Assembly (NCBI RefSeq): GCF_004331415.1
Contig: NZ_SJOP01000021.1
Location: forward strand, 27,543-91,542
Source of the DNA: Kosakonia quasisacchari
GTDB lineage: Bacteria > Pseudomonadota > Gammaproteobacteria > Enterobacterales > Enterobacteriaceae
DNA: 64,000 nucleotides
Direction: 5' to 3'
Both the position numbers and the translations under genes were made by a program. This document shows, in pieces, positions 45,095-53,570 of the stretch (positions are counted from its first letter, which is position 1; every line of letters begins with the position of its first letter). The notes below the pieces were generated by a model. It made no database searches. It had not been told where the DNA came from and saw nothing but the letters and a program-made list of their open reading frames with translations.

Positions 45095-46279
45095 TTACGC
45101 TTTTACCCGCACTTTAGCGGCCACCAGCAGCGCCGTTAACAGCATCAAACTACCGGAAAGCACCAAGGGCGAGAGCAAACCATAGTGATCGAGCGCAAAA
45201 CCGCCAATTGCCGCGCCACAAGTGTTGGCAAGCTGGATCACCGCCACCTGAATGGAACCGGCTTTTTCTGCCTGATCGGCAAGCGTGCGGGTGATCCACG
45301 TCGACCAACCCACCGGGATCAGCGCAAAACCCAGCCCCCAAATAATGGCGATGCCCGCCGCGACAACCTTATCGTTCCCCCACAGAATCAGCACCAGCGC
45401 GCTAATTGCCAGGGTTAATGGCGCAAGCGCCAACGCCAGTTTCACCGAGCGTTTCATTACCACCGAAGAGAATGATGTACCGACAAAGCTGGCGATACCG
45501 AAGCTCAGCAGCACTAACGTCAGCCCATCGACGTCAAACCCGGCGAGGTTCGTATAAATCGGGCGAATATACGTGAAGAACGAAAACTGCCCGGCGAAAA
45601 CCATAAAAATGGCGATCATACCGGCCAGTACGCCTGGGCGTTTGAGCAGGCCGAACATGTTCTCGTGGTGTTCGGTTTTCCCCGGCAGCGATGGCAATGC
45701 CCGCCACACCCAGATGATACAGACCGCACCCATCAGCGCAGCGCCGTTAAACACGTTACGCCAGCCAATGATGCCACCAAGAAAACTGCCGAGCGGTGCC
45801 GCGATCACCAGTGCAATCGACACCGCACCAAAAATCACCGACAGCGCTTTTGGCACGCTGCGCATCGGCACCAGCCGCATGGTTAGCGACGCCGACATCG
45901 CCCAGAAACCCCCTAACGCCAGACCAAGACAGGCGCGGCCCAGCAGCAACAGGGTAAAACTGGTGGCAAACGACACCAGCAGGCAAGAGAGAGTCAGCAG
46001 CACCGCAAAAGCAATCACCACATAGCGGCGGTCGGCAGCGCGGATAACATTGGTAATAAACAGGCTGGCGAACATGGCGACAAACGCCGTCACGGTGACG
46101 GTTTGCCCGGCCAGACCTTCCGAAACGCCCAGATCCAGCGCCATTGGCGTGAGCAGACTTACCGGCAAAAACTCCACAGTAATCAGGCAGGCCACGCAAA
46201 ATGCCACGGCGAAAACCGCCGACCAGTTCGGGCGGCTTACCGCATCTGTTGAAGAGGGCGCCACAGATTGCTCACTCAT
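45095..46279 (-). CDS. nepI: Purine ribonucleoside efflux pump NepI
   Basis: A 394-residue MFS exporter with 12 helices. It matches E. coli NepI (YicM), which expels inosine and guanosine analogues such as 6-mercaptopurine ribonucleoside. Conserved parts include RPNWSAVFAVAFCVACLITVEFLP near the N-terminus, GRACLGLALGGFWAMSASLTMRL, and QLANTCGAAIGGFALD. Start ATG at 46279. Confidence 0.94.
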   Translation of the reverse strand: MSEQSVAPSSTDAVSRPNWSAVFAVAFCVACLITVEFLPVSLLTPMALDLGVSEGLAGQTVTVTAFVAMFASLFITNVIRAADRRYVVIAFAVLLTLSCLLVSFATSFTLLLLGRACLGLALGGFWAMSASLTMRLVPMRSVPKALSVIFGAVSIALVIAAPLGSFLGGIIGWRNVFNGAALMGAVCIIWVWRALPSLPGKTEHHENMFGLLKRPGVLAGMIAIFMVFAGQFSFFTYIRPIYTNLAGFDVDGLTLVLLSFGIASFVGTSFSSVVMKRSVKLALALAPLTLAISALVLILWGNDKVVAAGIAIIWGLGFALIPVGWSTWITRTLADQAEKAGSIQVAVIQLANTCGAAIGGFALDHYGLLSPLVLSGSLMLLTALLVAAKVRVKA

Positions 46280-46478
46280 TAGTTACCTGCTTAGTTTTTA
46301 TTCGTGAAGGTCGCGCAGTGTAACATTCAAAATCTGTGACGCAATTAACAATTTGGCAACTCTGTTTCGGCGATGAACTCAACCACCAGGCCGAAAGCGC
46401 GCTGGCCAGTGCGCATACCGTAACGGGTATCGTGGCATGACGGCGGCGGGTTTTATACCGCGTCAGCAGCACCGAGTG

Positions 46479-47012
46479 TTATTTTTCCCGCGCGTTACGC
46501 GCCGCCGTTGCCAGGCCGACAATCCACTCCTGGTGAGCATTGATCATCGGGTTGGGTACCGCGCTCGCCAACTGTTGCGCCGGAACACCGGTTTGCGATT
46601 CCTGCGTCAGGATGCGCACGCGGTTGCCGGGTAAATCCTCAAACAGCCAGGCATGAATCGCATCCAGACGCGACGCCGCATCACCTTCAACCCAGCCATG
46701 CCAGGCAATACGCGCAGCCTGACCTTCAACAGGCGGAACATATTCACACACCTGCGCGTCGACCGGAAAACCAAAAGTGGTGAAACAAAAACGGGCATTG
46801 GCGCTTAATAACGGGCCGCTCCCATCCTGGAAACGGATATCTTGCGCGTTGCTGTAGTAGGTCGGCCACAGGCGGGTGTCGTTCAGTTGTGCCCAAATGT
46901 CTTGTGCCGTTAGCCCGGCAACAATGATTTCGTTGGAGGCAAAGTTATCGGTGGTGCCCGGCAGGTAATCGTGCGGCCAGACAATGGCGCTTTGGGTCGG
47001 GGATTGAGTCAT
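46479..47012 (-). CDS. SRPBCC (START-like) domain protein
   Basis: A 177-residue cytoplasmic protein with the helix-grip pattern of the polyketide-cyclase/START superfamily: EIIVAGLTAQDIWAQLNDTRLWPTYYSNAQDIRF at the N-terminal side and the long C-terminal helix near the end. These proteins bind hydrophobic ligands in a central cavity. The ATG at 47012 has GAGG 6 nt upstream and is preferred over 47027. The ligand is unknown. Confidence 0.75.
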   Translation of the reverse strand: MTQSPTQSAIVWPHDYLPGTTDNFASNEIIVAGLTAQDIWAQLNDTRLWPTYYSNAQDIRFQDGSGPLLSANARFCFTTFGFPVDAQVCEYVPPVEGQAARIAWHGWVEGDAASRLDAIHAWLFEDLPGNRVRILTQESQTGVPAQQLASAVPNPMINAHQEWIVGLATAARNAREK

Positions 47013-47108
47013 GGTGTACCTCGTCATGGATGAACGAGGCCACTTTGCGCCGCTGAGTGGTATAAAGCTAATGACTATCTTTGATGAGCATCATCACGCC
47101 GTGTGATA

Positions 47109-47561
47109 TCAGTGCAACCAGTGAACGCCCTCTTCGGGCATAAACAGCGCGTTATAGCGCATCTGGAAGTTGTTCAGATCGGCTCTGTCCGGTTCCAGCT
47201 CGCGCAAAAAACCTTGAGCCAGGCGCACTTGCGCATCGGTGACGGGCGTTGCCAGCCGTGCTTTTTGCATCAACCGATGCCAGTAAACCAGGTTTTGCTC
47301 GCTACTATCGACAATAGACACCTGCCAAATAAGTAACACCTGGGCGGCGTTTTGCAGGTGTGCCTCGTCGGGGCGCGTCAGATAGCTCAGATATTCGCCA
47401 CCGGCGGTTTTTCCCATCTGATCAATCATCGATTCCACTGGCACGGGCTGGATGTTGAGTCGGTCGGTGAGGCGGCGAATCGCGCGACGCGAATCAGAGG
47501 TTAATACCCTGAAACCAATCACAAAAACTACCACCAGCGTTGCCAACATCAACCAAATCAT
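47109..47561 (-). CDS. yicN: DUF1198 protein YicN
   Basis: A 150-residue protein of unknown function, matching E. coli YicN throughout (MIWLMLATLVVVFVIGFRVLTS ... NAAQVLLIWQVSIVDSSEQN ... PEEGVHWLH). One N-terminal membrane helix (residues about 2-19) anchors a cytoplasmic helical domain. The start at 47561 agrees with the E. coli protein; the open frame extends 11 codons further. It is divergent from a LysR gene. Confidence 0.92.
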   Translation of the reverse strand: MIWLMLATLVVVFVIGFRVLTSDSRRAIRRLTDRLNIQPVPVESMIDQMGKTAGGEYLSYLTRPDEAHLQNAAQVLLIWQVSIVDSSEQNLVYWHRLMQKARLATPVTDAQVRLAQGFLRELEPDRADLNNFQMRYNALFMPEEGVHWLH

Positions 47562-47665
47562 AACCGCTCCCGAAGCGCAAAAGAGGCTCATCATACGGGG
47601 AAATTACCCGCTACGGACAGCCGTAAATGCGATAATCTTTATTATCGCTCTGGCTGGTCACTATC

Positions 47666-48568
47666 ATGAATAACGATATCAGAAACCTCGATCTTAACCT
47701 GTTGAAAACGCTGGATGCCCTGCTTGATGAACGCAATGTCACGCGCGCTGCCGCCCGGCTTTCGCTGACGCAACCGGCGGTAAGCGGCATGCTGACGCGC
47801 CTGCGCGATTATTTTGCCGACCCGCTGTTTATCCGCGCACCGCATGGCATGATGCCCACGGCACGTGCGCAGGCACTGGCGGCACCGGTTAAACAGATTC
47901 TGGCGGATATCGAGCACTTGCTGGAACCCACCGCCTTTGACCCGCTTAGCGCCGCGTTTATCTGGACGCTGGCGGCGACAGACTATGCCCTAAAAGTGGT
48001 GATCGTGCCGTTTATTGCTGAGCTGAAAAAGCACGCGCCAGGGATTCGCATCCGCGTTGAACCCGTGCAGCCACAGCGGTTGGTGAGCCAGCTTGAGCGT
48101 GGCGAAGTGGATGCGGCGTTAATGACACCGCACAGCACGCCGGAAGCGCTGCACAGCCGGGCGCTGTTTGAGGAGCGTTTTGTCTGCATGATGCGTGCCG
48201 ACCACCCGGATGCGGCGCAAAGTTCCCTAACGCTTGATCGCTTTTGCGCGCTGGAACATGCGCTGGTGTCATGGGATGGCGAACGTTTTCGCGGCGTGGC
48301 CGATAACGCACTGACCACGATAGGCAAAAGCCGCCACGTAGGCGTATCGGTGAATAACTTCCTGATCCTGCCGGAAATTTTAACCGTCAGCGATATGATT
48401 GCCGTGGTGCCGCAACGCCTTGCCAGCCTGACGCCAGGTATGTGCATACGAGAAGTGCCCTTGCCGATACCGGGGTTTACCAAAACCCTGGCCTGGCACG
48501 AACGCAGCCACCGCGATCCAGCGCATCAGTGGCTACGCAACCTGCTGTTCGATATCAGCCAGCGTTAA
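47666..48568 (+). CDS. LysR-family transcriptional regulator (NodD/LinR-like)
   Basis: A 300-residue regulator. The HTH reads LDLNLLKTLDALLDERNVTRAAARLSLTQPAVSGMLTRLR, followed by DPLFIRAPHGMMPTARA, the pattern of the NodD/NahR/LinR group. The effector domain is complete. It is divergent from yicN and converges on ilvN with a 9-nt gap. The target is unknown; the SRPBCC or yicN genes are candidates by position. Confidence 0.9.
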   Translation: MNNDIRNLDLNLLKTLDALLDERNVTRAAARLSLTQPAVSGMLTRLRDYFADPLFIRAPHGMMPTARAQALAAPVKQILADIEHLLEPTAFDPLSAAFIWTLAATDYALKVVIVPFIAELKKHAPGIRIRVEPVQPQRLVSQLERGEVDAALMTPHSTPEALHSRALFEERFVCMMRADHPDAAQSSLTLDRFCALEHALVSWDGERFRGVADNALTTIGKSRHVGVSVNNFLILPEILTVSDMIAVVPQRLASLTPGMCIREVPLPIPGFTKTLAWHERSHRDPAHQWLRNLLFDISQR

Positions 48569-48577
48569 GCGCGACGA

Positions 48578-48862
48578 TTACTCAAAGAACAGACCGAGTT
48601 TGTTGAACACGCCGGGATCGGTCTGGTGGCGGATAATCTGCACCACATCTTCCAGCTTATCGATCTGGCTTATCATCTGTTCCAGCCGCTGGTCATTCGC
48701 CACCTGGAGCCAGATACGGCTCTGCTCGCCGCTTTGTAGCGGTAGACAAAGAATGCCTTCTACGTTGAACGCGCGGCGGGCAAATAGCCCACAAACATGC
48801 GTCATCACGCCCGGATGGTTGCGCACGGTGAGTTCGAGAATGACGTTATCAGTTGTTTGCAT
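48578..48862 (-). CDS. ilvN: Acetohydroxyacid synthase I small subunit
   Basis: A 94-residue regulatory subunit with one ACT domain (VILELTVRNHPGVMTHVCGLFARRAFNVEGI) that binds valine and mediates feedback inhibition of IlvB. It lacks the C-terminal extension of larger subunits, as in E. coli IlvN. It begins 3 nt after ilvB in the ivbL-ilvBN operon. Confidence 0.96.
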   Translation of the reverse strand: MQTTDNVILELTVRNHPGVMTHVCGLFARRAFNVEGILCLPLQSGEQSRIWLQVANDQRLEQMISQIDKLEDVVQIIRHQTDPGVFNKLGLFFE

Positions 48863-48865
48863 GGC

Positions 48866-50554
48866 TTATTCCCCCACCATTTCTGTATTCGCCGCGCCCG
48901 GCGGCACCATCGGGTAAACTTTTTCTTGCGGGTCGATACGCACATGCACCAGCGCAGGCCCAGGACGGGAGATTACTTCCTGCAACGCGGCCTGCGGATT
49001 GGCCTCCGCGTTTAAATCACAGGCGTGCAGACCAAAACCGGCGGCAATCTGCATAAAATTGATCATGCCTAGATAGGTTGCGGCAAAGACGCCGGACTTA
49101 TAGAACAGGCTCTGTTGCTGATGCACCAGCCCCAGCGCTTCGTTATTCATCAGGATGATTTTCACATCCAGGTTATTTTCCGCAGCAGTGGCCATCTCCT
49201 GGATGTTCATCATCAGGCTGCCATCACCGGAAAAGCAGATAACTTTACGCTCCGGGTTCGCCAGCGCCGCGCCAATCGCTGCTGGCAGGCCAAAACCCAT
49301 GGTGCCCAACCCACCCGAAGTCAGCCACTGGCGAGGGCGGTTCAGCGGGTAAGCTTGCGCCGTCCACATCTGGTGCTGTCCGACATCAGTGGTGATGATC
49401 GCATTGTCATCCACGCAGGCGGCGACCGCATTGATCAAACCGTAATGGGTGAGCGGGTCGCCCGCTTGCGGGATCGCGCCGGGAAACTCTTTTTGCAGCT
49501 GCGCCACGGTGTTGCGCCAGGCGTGGCGGGAATGGGCTTCGACTTGCGGGATCAGCGCATCGAGCACGTCGCCAACGTCGCCCTGGATTGCCACATGCGC
49601 CTGCTTCACTTTGCCCAGCTCCGCGCGGTCGATATCCACATGAATGATTTTGGCATTCGGGCAGAACTGTTCCGTTTTGCCAATCGCCCGATCATCAAAA
49701 CGTGCACCAAGCACCACCAACAGATCCGCTTCCTGCAAAATGTAGTTGGTGCTGCGCGCGCCGTGCATTCCCAGCATCCCGAGCGACAGCGGGTGCTGTT
49801 TCGGTAACATGCCGAGCGCCATCAGCGTCATGGTGGTGGGCATATTGGCTTTTTCCGCCAGGTGGCGGATCTGCTGCGGCGCATTAATCACCCCGCCGCC
49901 CAGATACAGCACCGGGCGCTCGGCGGCGTTGATCATCTCTGCTGCAGCGTGAACATCCTGAGCATTCCACGCCGGAGCGGGCGCTTTATAACCGGGTTCC
50001 GGCAGCTCGCTGAGGGTAATTTCCGCCGTCTGCACATCTTTAGGAATATCTATCCACACCGGGCCAGGGCGACCAGACTGCGCAATGCGAAACGCATCGC
50101 AAATCACCTGCGGCAGTTCGCTGATGTCGCGAACCAAATAGTTATGTTTCGTGATGGGGATAGAGATGCCGTAAGTGTCCACTTCCTGGAATGCATCGGT
50201 GCCAATCATCGAGGCCGGAACCTGGCCGGTAATGCAAATCAGCGGGATTGAATCGAGACGTGCGTCGGCAATGGCGGTCACCAGGTTGGTCGCTCCCGGC
50301 CCGCTACACGCCAGACAAACCGCCGGTTTGCCCTGCGTGCGTGCCATGCCCTGCGCGATGAAGCCTGCGCCCTGCTCGTGGCGCGCCAACACATGGCGAA
50401 TTTGTTTACTTTGGCTTAGTGCGTCGTATAACGGCAAAACGGTACCGCCGGGAATACCGGTAACGGTGGTGATGCCCTGACGCTCCAGTAAATGAACAAT
50501 CAGCTGCGCGCCTGTGTAGCGCGTGGATTGCGATGTGCTGCCCGAACTTGCCAT
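48866..50554 (-). CDS. ilvB: Acetohydroxyacid synthase I large subunit
   Basis: This thiamine-diphosphate enzyme condenses pyruvate with pyruvate or 2-oxobutyrate, the first common step of branched-chain amino-acid synthesis. It has 562 residues. The catalytic Glu lies in LARHEQGAGFIAQG, the FAD/pyruvate region near LACSGPGATNLVTAI, and the ThDP motif GDGSLMMNIQEMATAAENNL near residues 440-460. It is transcribed from the ivbL attenuator region. Confidence 0.97.
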   Translation of the reverse strand: MASSGSTSQSTRYTGAQLIVHLLERQGITTVTGIPGGTVLPLYDALSQSKQIRHVLARHEQGAGFIAQGMARTQGKPAVCLACSGPGATNLVTAIADARLDSIPLICITGQVPASMIGTDAFQEVDTYGISIPITKHNYLVRDISELPQVICDAFRIAQSGRPGPVWIDIPKDVQTAEITLSELPEPGYKAPAPAWNAQDVHAAAEMINAAERPVLYLGGGVINAPQQIRHLAEKANMPTTMTLMALGMLPKQHPLSLGMLGMHGARSTNYILQEADLLVVLGARFDDRAIGKTEQFCPNAKIIHVDIDRAELGKVKQAHVAIQGDVGDVLDALIPQVEAHSRHAWRNTVAQLQKEFPGAIPQAGDPLTHYGLINAVAACVDDNAIITTDVGQHQMWTAQAYPLNRPRQWLTSGGLGTMGFGLPAAIGAALANPERKVICFSGDGSLMMNIQEMATAAENNLDVKIILMNNEALGLVHQQQSLFYKSGVFAATYLGMINFMQIAAGFGLHACDLNAEANPQAALQEVISRPGPALVHVRIDPQEKVYPMVPPGAANTEMVGE

Positions 50555-50601
50555 GCTCCAGTCCTTTTCTTCTGAGCCGGCTTTCCAGGAGGGGTTAAAA
50601 C

Positions 50602-50638
50602 GAAAAACCCCGCCCGGTTTGCGCCGGCGGGGTTTTGG
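50602..50638 (-). terminator. Attenuator terminator of the ilvBN operon
   Basis: On the minus strand, AAAACCCCGCC ... GGGCGGGGTTTTT forms a strong stem followed by T residues, 21 nt after the leader-peptide stop codon and 48 nt before ilvB. It is the expected attenuator, read through when Val- or Leu-tRNA is scarce. Confidence 0.9.
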
Positions 50639-50659
50639 AATCGTGTGTTGTTCCGGACC

Positions 50660-50758
50660 CTACGGCGCATTGCCGACGACCACCACCACACGCACGACGA
50701 CCACCGCGGCGTTATGCGCGGTTTTTAGTAGGTTCATCGGATTGGTGGAAGCGTTCAT
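50660..50758 (-). CDS. ivbL: ilvBN operon leader peptide IvbL
   Basis: A 32-residue leader peptide starting MNASTNPMNLLKTAHNAA and ending in VVVVRVVVVVGNAP. Nine valines plus leucines make ribosome movement depend on charged tRNA-Val and tRNA-Leu, as in E. coli IvbL, whose C-terminal half is identical. The attenuator hairpin follows 21 nt after its stop. Confidence 0.95.
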   Translation of the reverse strand: MNASTNPMNLLKTAHNAAVVVVRVVVVVGNAP

Positions 50759-50885
50759 TAGGGGCCTGTCTGTTGTGTTATTAACGAGATTTATACAAAC
50801 ACAGGAATCATTCGCCGACAACTGCTTTTTACGCACCCGCAGGAAACTGCGCAGCCGATCACGTTTATTTGCCTGGCGCCTGAAA

Positions 50886-50965
50886 ACAAAAAACCCCGCC
50901 GGAGCGAGGTTTTTTGTCAGCATTTTCGCGATTGGTGGCCGCAAAACACACTGCGTTACGTCAAC
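50886..50965 (-). ncRNA. istR: IstR-1 antisense RNA against tisAB
   Basis: A minus-strand RNA of about 80 nt with 5' GTTGACGTAACGCAGTGTG and a rho-independent terminator (AAAAAACCTCGC-TCCG-GCGGGGTTTTTT; 50887-50916). It is divergent from the tisB transcript, as in E. coli. The 5' end is complementary to the tisAB leader at 51185-51203 (18 of 19 bases), the expected antitoxin pairing that blocks ribosome standby. A matching promoter lies just upstream. Confidence 0.85.
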
Positions 50966-50971
50966 CGCGCA

Positions 50972-51000
50972 ACTATACGACGAATCCTGCGGATGCGCAA
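50972..51000 (-). promoter_or_regulatory. Promoter of IstR-1
   Basis: On the minus strand TTGCGC (51000-50995), a 17-nt spacer and TATAGT (50977-50972) precede the inferred IstR-1 5' end by 6 nt. No LexA box overlaps it, fitting constitutive expression. Confidence 0.7.
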
Positions 51001-51059
51001 TTTTCAGGCGATTTTTCCCGCATTGAGTATGGTTCAATGTCGAAAATTCCGCCAATAAA

Positions 51060-51079
51060 TACTGTATATATAAACAGTG
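51060..51079. promoter_or_regulatory. LexA (SOS) box of tisB
   Basis: TACTGTATATATAAACAGTG contains CTGT-N8-ACAG (51062-51077), a perfect LexA consensus. It overlaps the promoter of the tisAB transcript, whose -10 box is TATAAT at 51086-51091. Confidence 0.92.
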
Positions 51080-51184
51080 TTAATATATAATGACCTTGCG
51101 AACCAGCGTGAGGGGCCGCGTTCAACGGCGCAAGAATTCCTGGCTGAAACGGGTGGTGCCGTCAGTGCCTTAACCCCTCAAGAG

Positions 51185-51203
51185 CACACTGCGTTACGCC
51201 AAC
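51185..51203 (+). promoter_or_regulatory. IstR-1 target site in the tisAB leader
   Basis: CACACTGCGTTACGCCAAC repeats the plus-strand sequence of the istR gene (50947-50965) with one difference, so the IstR-1 RNA can pair here. It lies 67 nt before the tisB start, matching the standby-site location known in E. coli. Confidence 0.8.
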
Positions 51204-51269
51204 AACAAGGCTGGCAACAGGTAGCGGAAAGGTACGTCAGCCGGTGCTCCTTGACCAGAGGAGAAGCGT

Positions 51270-51359
51270 ATGGGCGGAATGGAGATGGTTATTCTGATCC
51301 TGAAACTCATTGTTGCCTTGTTGCAACTGCTTGAAGCTGTCCTGAAGTTTTTGCGGTAA
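51270..51359 (+). CDS. tisB: TisB, SOS-induced membrane-depolarising toxin
   Basis: A 29-residue hydrophobic peptide, the same length as E. coli TisB, with the core VILILKLIVALLQLLEAVLKFL. TisB inserts into the inner membrane, collapses the proton-motive force and promotes persistence after DNA damage. GAGGAG lies 6 nt before the ATG. It is controlled by the LexA box about 190 nt upstream and by IstR-1. It lies next to ivbL-ilvBN, as in E. coli. Confidence 0.95.
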   Translation: MGGMEMVILILKLIVALLQLLEAVLKFLR

Positions 51360-51378
51360 TTCAGGTTCAAGTCGCACC

Positions 51379-51407
51379 AAAGGGGGGCGGGAAACCGCCC
51401 CCCTTTT
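51379..51407. terminator. Terminator shared by tisB and the type III operon
   Basis: A near-perfect 12-13-bp stem (AAAGGGGGGCGG/CCGCCCCCCTTT, GAAA loop, T4) separates the converging tisB and sctU genes and can act on both strands. Confidence 0.85.
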
Positions 51408-51416
51408 ACACGCCTC

Positions 51417-52487
51417 TCAGGCTGTCTCTGGCTCGCGTTTTTTCATTTGCTGTAGTTGGTTGTAGATATACGCCGTATGCGCGATCGCCTGGCGTGGAAT
51501 GGCGTGCCCACTCTCATACTGCATCAGCAAATGAACCAGTTGCGGCGCGTCGATAACCGGGATGTTCAACGCGCGGGCGCTATCAAGAAGCCCGGACACC
51601 GCGTCTTTGCCCTGCTGCTTAAAAAGAATATGCGGTAACGCAACGTTCTGCTGCTCGTAACGCAGGAGAACCGCGCGTGATGCGGCATCATTCAGTACCA
51701 CATCCGCCAGCTTTAGCATCTCCCCGGGCTGCGGCACGTCGACTGGCATCGGCGGCGGGCTCATCATCAGGCTTCTGCGGTACGATTTAATATGCGGATC
51801 GCCTTCGGTATCTTTGTTTTCCCGGCGTACCTCTTCAATGCTCATCCTTTGCGTCTTGATAAACAGATATTTTTGCAGGCCAAAATCGAGCGCCGTCCAG
51901 ACAGCGAGCAATATCAACATGTGGTGAAATATGTCGCTAACAAGGTTACGCAGTACCTGCGGTAAGCGCATCAGCGGGCTTGCCGCCAGGAAGAGTATCT
52001 CGTTGATATGCGGATAAACCGCACTGTAGCTGGCATAGACGATAGTTAAGAATTTCAGCAGGCTGCTAACCAATTCTGAAAGCTCTCTGGTGGAGAACAT
52101 TTGCTGAATTTTTTGTAACGGGTTTAGGCGTTCAAATTTCGGCATCGCCGATTCGGGCGCAATAAGGAAGCCAAATTGCAGCCAGTTTCCTAATAACCTT
52201 GCCGCTATCGCCACACCCAGAACAGGCGCCAGGAAAATACTCAATTCCACTACCAGCAACTGCGTTAACCGTTTTGCCGCCGTAATAAACGGCAGCGTCA
52301 TGAAACTCAGCGCCACAGTAAAGAGCTGCTGCAGGCGGTCTATTCCGCGCTCCATCATAATAAAAATGAATTCCATCGCCAGCGTGATCAGCAACAGCAG
52401 CGGCCCCCCTTCATTTTTAAATACATTCCCTTTCTTACGCTCATCACGGATTTTTTTCGGCGTGGGTTGTTCGTTTTTTTCCGCCAT
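51417..52487 (-). CDS. sctU: Type III secretion export-gate protein SctU (HrcU) lacking the NPTH cleavage motif
   Basis: A 356-residue protein of the FlhB/YscU/HrcU family that sits beside the export gate. The N-terminal EQPTPKKIRDERKKGNV motif, four membrane helices and the linker MSIEEVRRENKDTEGDP are conserved. In the cytoplasmic domain the universally used Asn-Pro-Thr-His self-cleavage site is replaced by Asn266-Asp-Ala-Ala (ADVVLNDAASRAVLLRYE), while flanking parts (ILFKQQGKDA, NIPVIDAPQLVHLLM) align normally. Self-cleavage should therefore not occur. It is the last gene of the sct operon. Confidence 0.92.
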   Translation of the reverse strand: MAEKNEQPTPKKIRDERKKGNVFKNEGGPLLLLITLAMEFIFIMMERGIDRLQQLFTVALSFMTLPFITAAKRLTQLLVVELSIFLAPVLGVAIAARLLGNWLQFGFLIAPESAMPKFERLNPLQKIQQMFSTRELSELVSSLLKFLTIVYASYSAVYPHINEILFLAASPLMRLPQVLRNLVSDIFHHMLILLAVWTALDFGLQKYLFIKTQRMSIEEVRRENKDTEGDPHIKSYRRSLMMSPPPMPVDVPQPGEMLKLADVVLNDAASRAVLLRYEQQNVALPHILFKQQGKDAVSGLLDSARALNIPVIDAPQLVHLLMQYESGHAIPRQAIAHTAYIYNQLQQMKKREPETA

Positions 52488-52490
52488 CGC

Positions 52491-53294
52491 TTAATTCGCC
52501 GTCAGATTGATCGTGGAAGAAATCATCGGGATAACGCGCGCAGGCTGCAATAATTGCCGCTCAGCGAGATGCAGTAACGTCGGAATATAAATCACCAGAA
52601 AAGACAAGCCGATAATAATTTTTAACGGGATGGTCACGGTGGTGACCTGCATTTTCGGGCTGTAAAGGCTCAATATCGCCACGCTAAATTCGATCATCAG
52701 CATCAGTACAGCAAAAGGCGCGCTGTAAATAACAATAAAAGAGAATATGTCTGCGAGAAAAGACAACCACTGTTTAAAGGTTACCGCTGTGTCAGTGAAG
52801 AAAAGCTTATCGATCGGCCAGAAGGTGTAGCTGCGCCAGAGAATATCAATAAGATAAGCAAAGCCGTGAAAATGAATAAAAGTTAAAAGAAAAATACTTT
52901 TAAACACATAGCCAAAAAATGAGCCACTGTTGGTTATCGCCGGGTTGATTTGTTCACCCATTTGTCCGCCGCTCTGATTATCAAACAGAACACCGACGCT
53001 TTCGAATAACCAGAAGGGTACAACCAATAAAAAACCTAAAAAAATACCCAGCAACGATTCCTTTATCATCATGATAATAAACATGATGCCTTTTATATTG
53101 CCAAAATCGGGTTGCGCATAAAAGGTGGCAGCGGGAATAAAAGTAAACACCATTGCGATACTGTAAAGCACCGCGCCTCTAATTTCCTTGAAAGAAAAAG
53201 CAATAATAATAGCCATGCAGGGATAAATACGCGCGCAGGCACTCACCAGTGCCATTAATGCCTCACCTAACCAATCGAAAGAAACAAACGTCAT
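52491..53294 (-). CDS. sctT: Type III secretion export-gate protein SctT (HrcT)
   Basis: A 267-residue inner-membrane protein of the SpaR/YscT/EscT/HrcT family that forms part of the helical export gate with SctR and SctS. It has about six to eight hydrophobic segments; the FVVPFW-like LVVPFWLFESVGVLFDNQSGGQMGEQINP loop and FSVAILSLYSPKMQV are typical. Its ATG overlaps the sctS stop (ATGA). Confidence 0.92.
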   Translation of the reverse strand: MTFVSFDWLGEALMALVSACARIYPCMAIIIAFSFKEIRGAVLYSIAMVFTFIPAATFYAQPDFGNIKGIMFIIMMIKESLLGIFLGFLLVVPFWLFESVGVLFDNQSGGQMGEQINPAITNSGSFFGYVFKSIFLLTFIHFHGFAYLIDILWRSYTFWPIDKLFFTDTAVTFKQWLSFLADIFSFIVIYSAPFAVLMLMIEFSVAILSLYSPKMQVTTVTIPLKIIIGLSFLVIYIPTLLHLAERQLLQPARVIPMISSTINLTAN

Positions 53295-53557
53295 TGCCAG
53301 GCTCTTATTTGGCTAATTAAGTCAAAACAGTTAATACTTAATTGCACTGTTTTTTGCAGCATCCAGTGGCCAGAAAAAGCCAGAATGACGCCAACGGCAA
53401 CCATTTTCAACGCAAAAGGTAATGTTGCATCTTGTAATTGCATGACCGATTGCAGCAGCGCAATGATAATGCCCGCCATCACAGCGGTCACCACAGGAGG
53501 GACAGATATCAACATCGCCAGCAGTAATCCCTGCTTGAGCACCTCGACAATATACAT
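53291..53557 (-). CDS. sctS: Type III secretion export-gate protein SctS (HrcS)
   Basis: An 88-residue protein with two membrane helices (LLLAMLISVPPVVTAVMAGIIIALLQSVMQLQDATLPFALKMVAVGV), the FliQ/YscS family pattern. It completes the gate with SctR and SctT. The start at 53557 (MYIVEVLKQG) is the family start, 13 nt after sctR; the open frame extends 21 codons upstream inside sctR. Confidence 0.92.
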   Translation of the reverse strand: MYIVEVLKQGLLLAMLISVPPVVTAVMAGIIIALLQSVMQLQDATLPFALKMVAVGVILAFSGHWMLQKTVQLSINCFDLISQIRAWQ

Positions 53558-53570
53558 ATTTTTCTCACTG

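Noticed and set aside
46272..46478. Small frames between nepI and the SRPBCC gene, including a short minus-strand peptide with the segment MRTGQRAFGLVVEFIAE
   Set aside because: Looks somewhat protein-like, but there is an upstream stop and no start signal, so a gene cannot be supported.
51077..51334. An 85-codon frame overlapping tisB
   Set aside because: Wrong frame for TisB; it covers the tisA leader, which is not needed to explain the locus.
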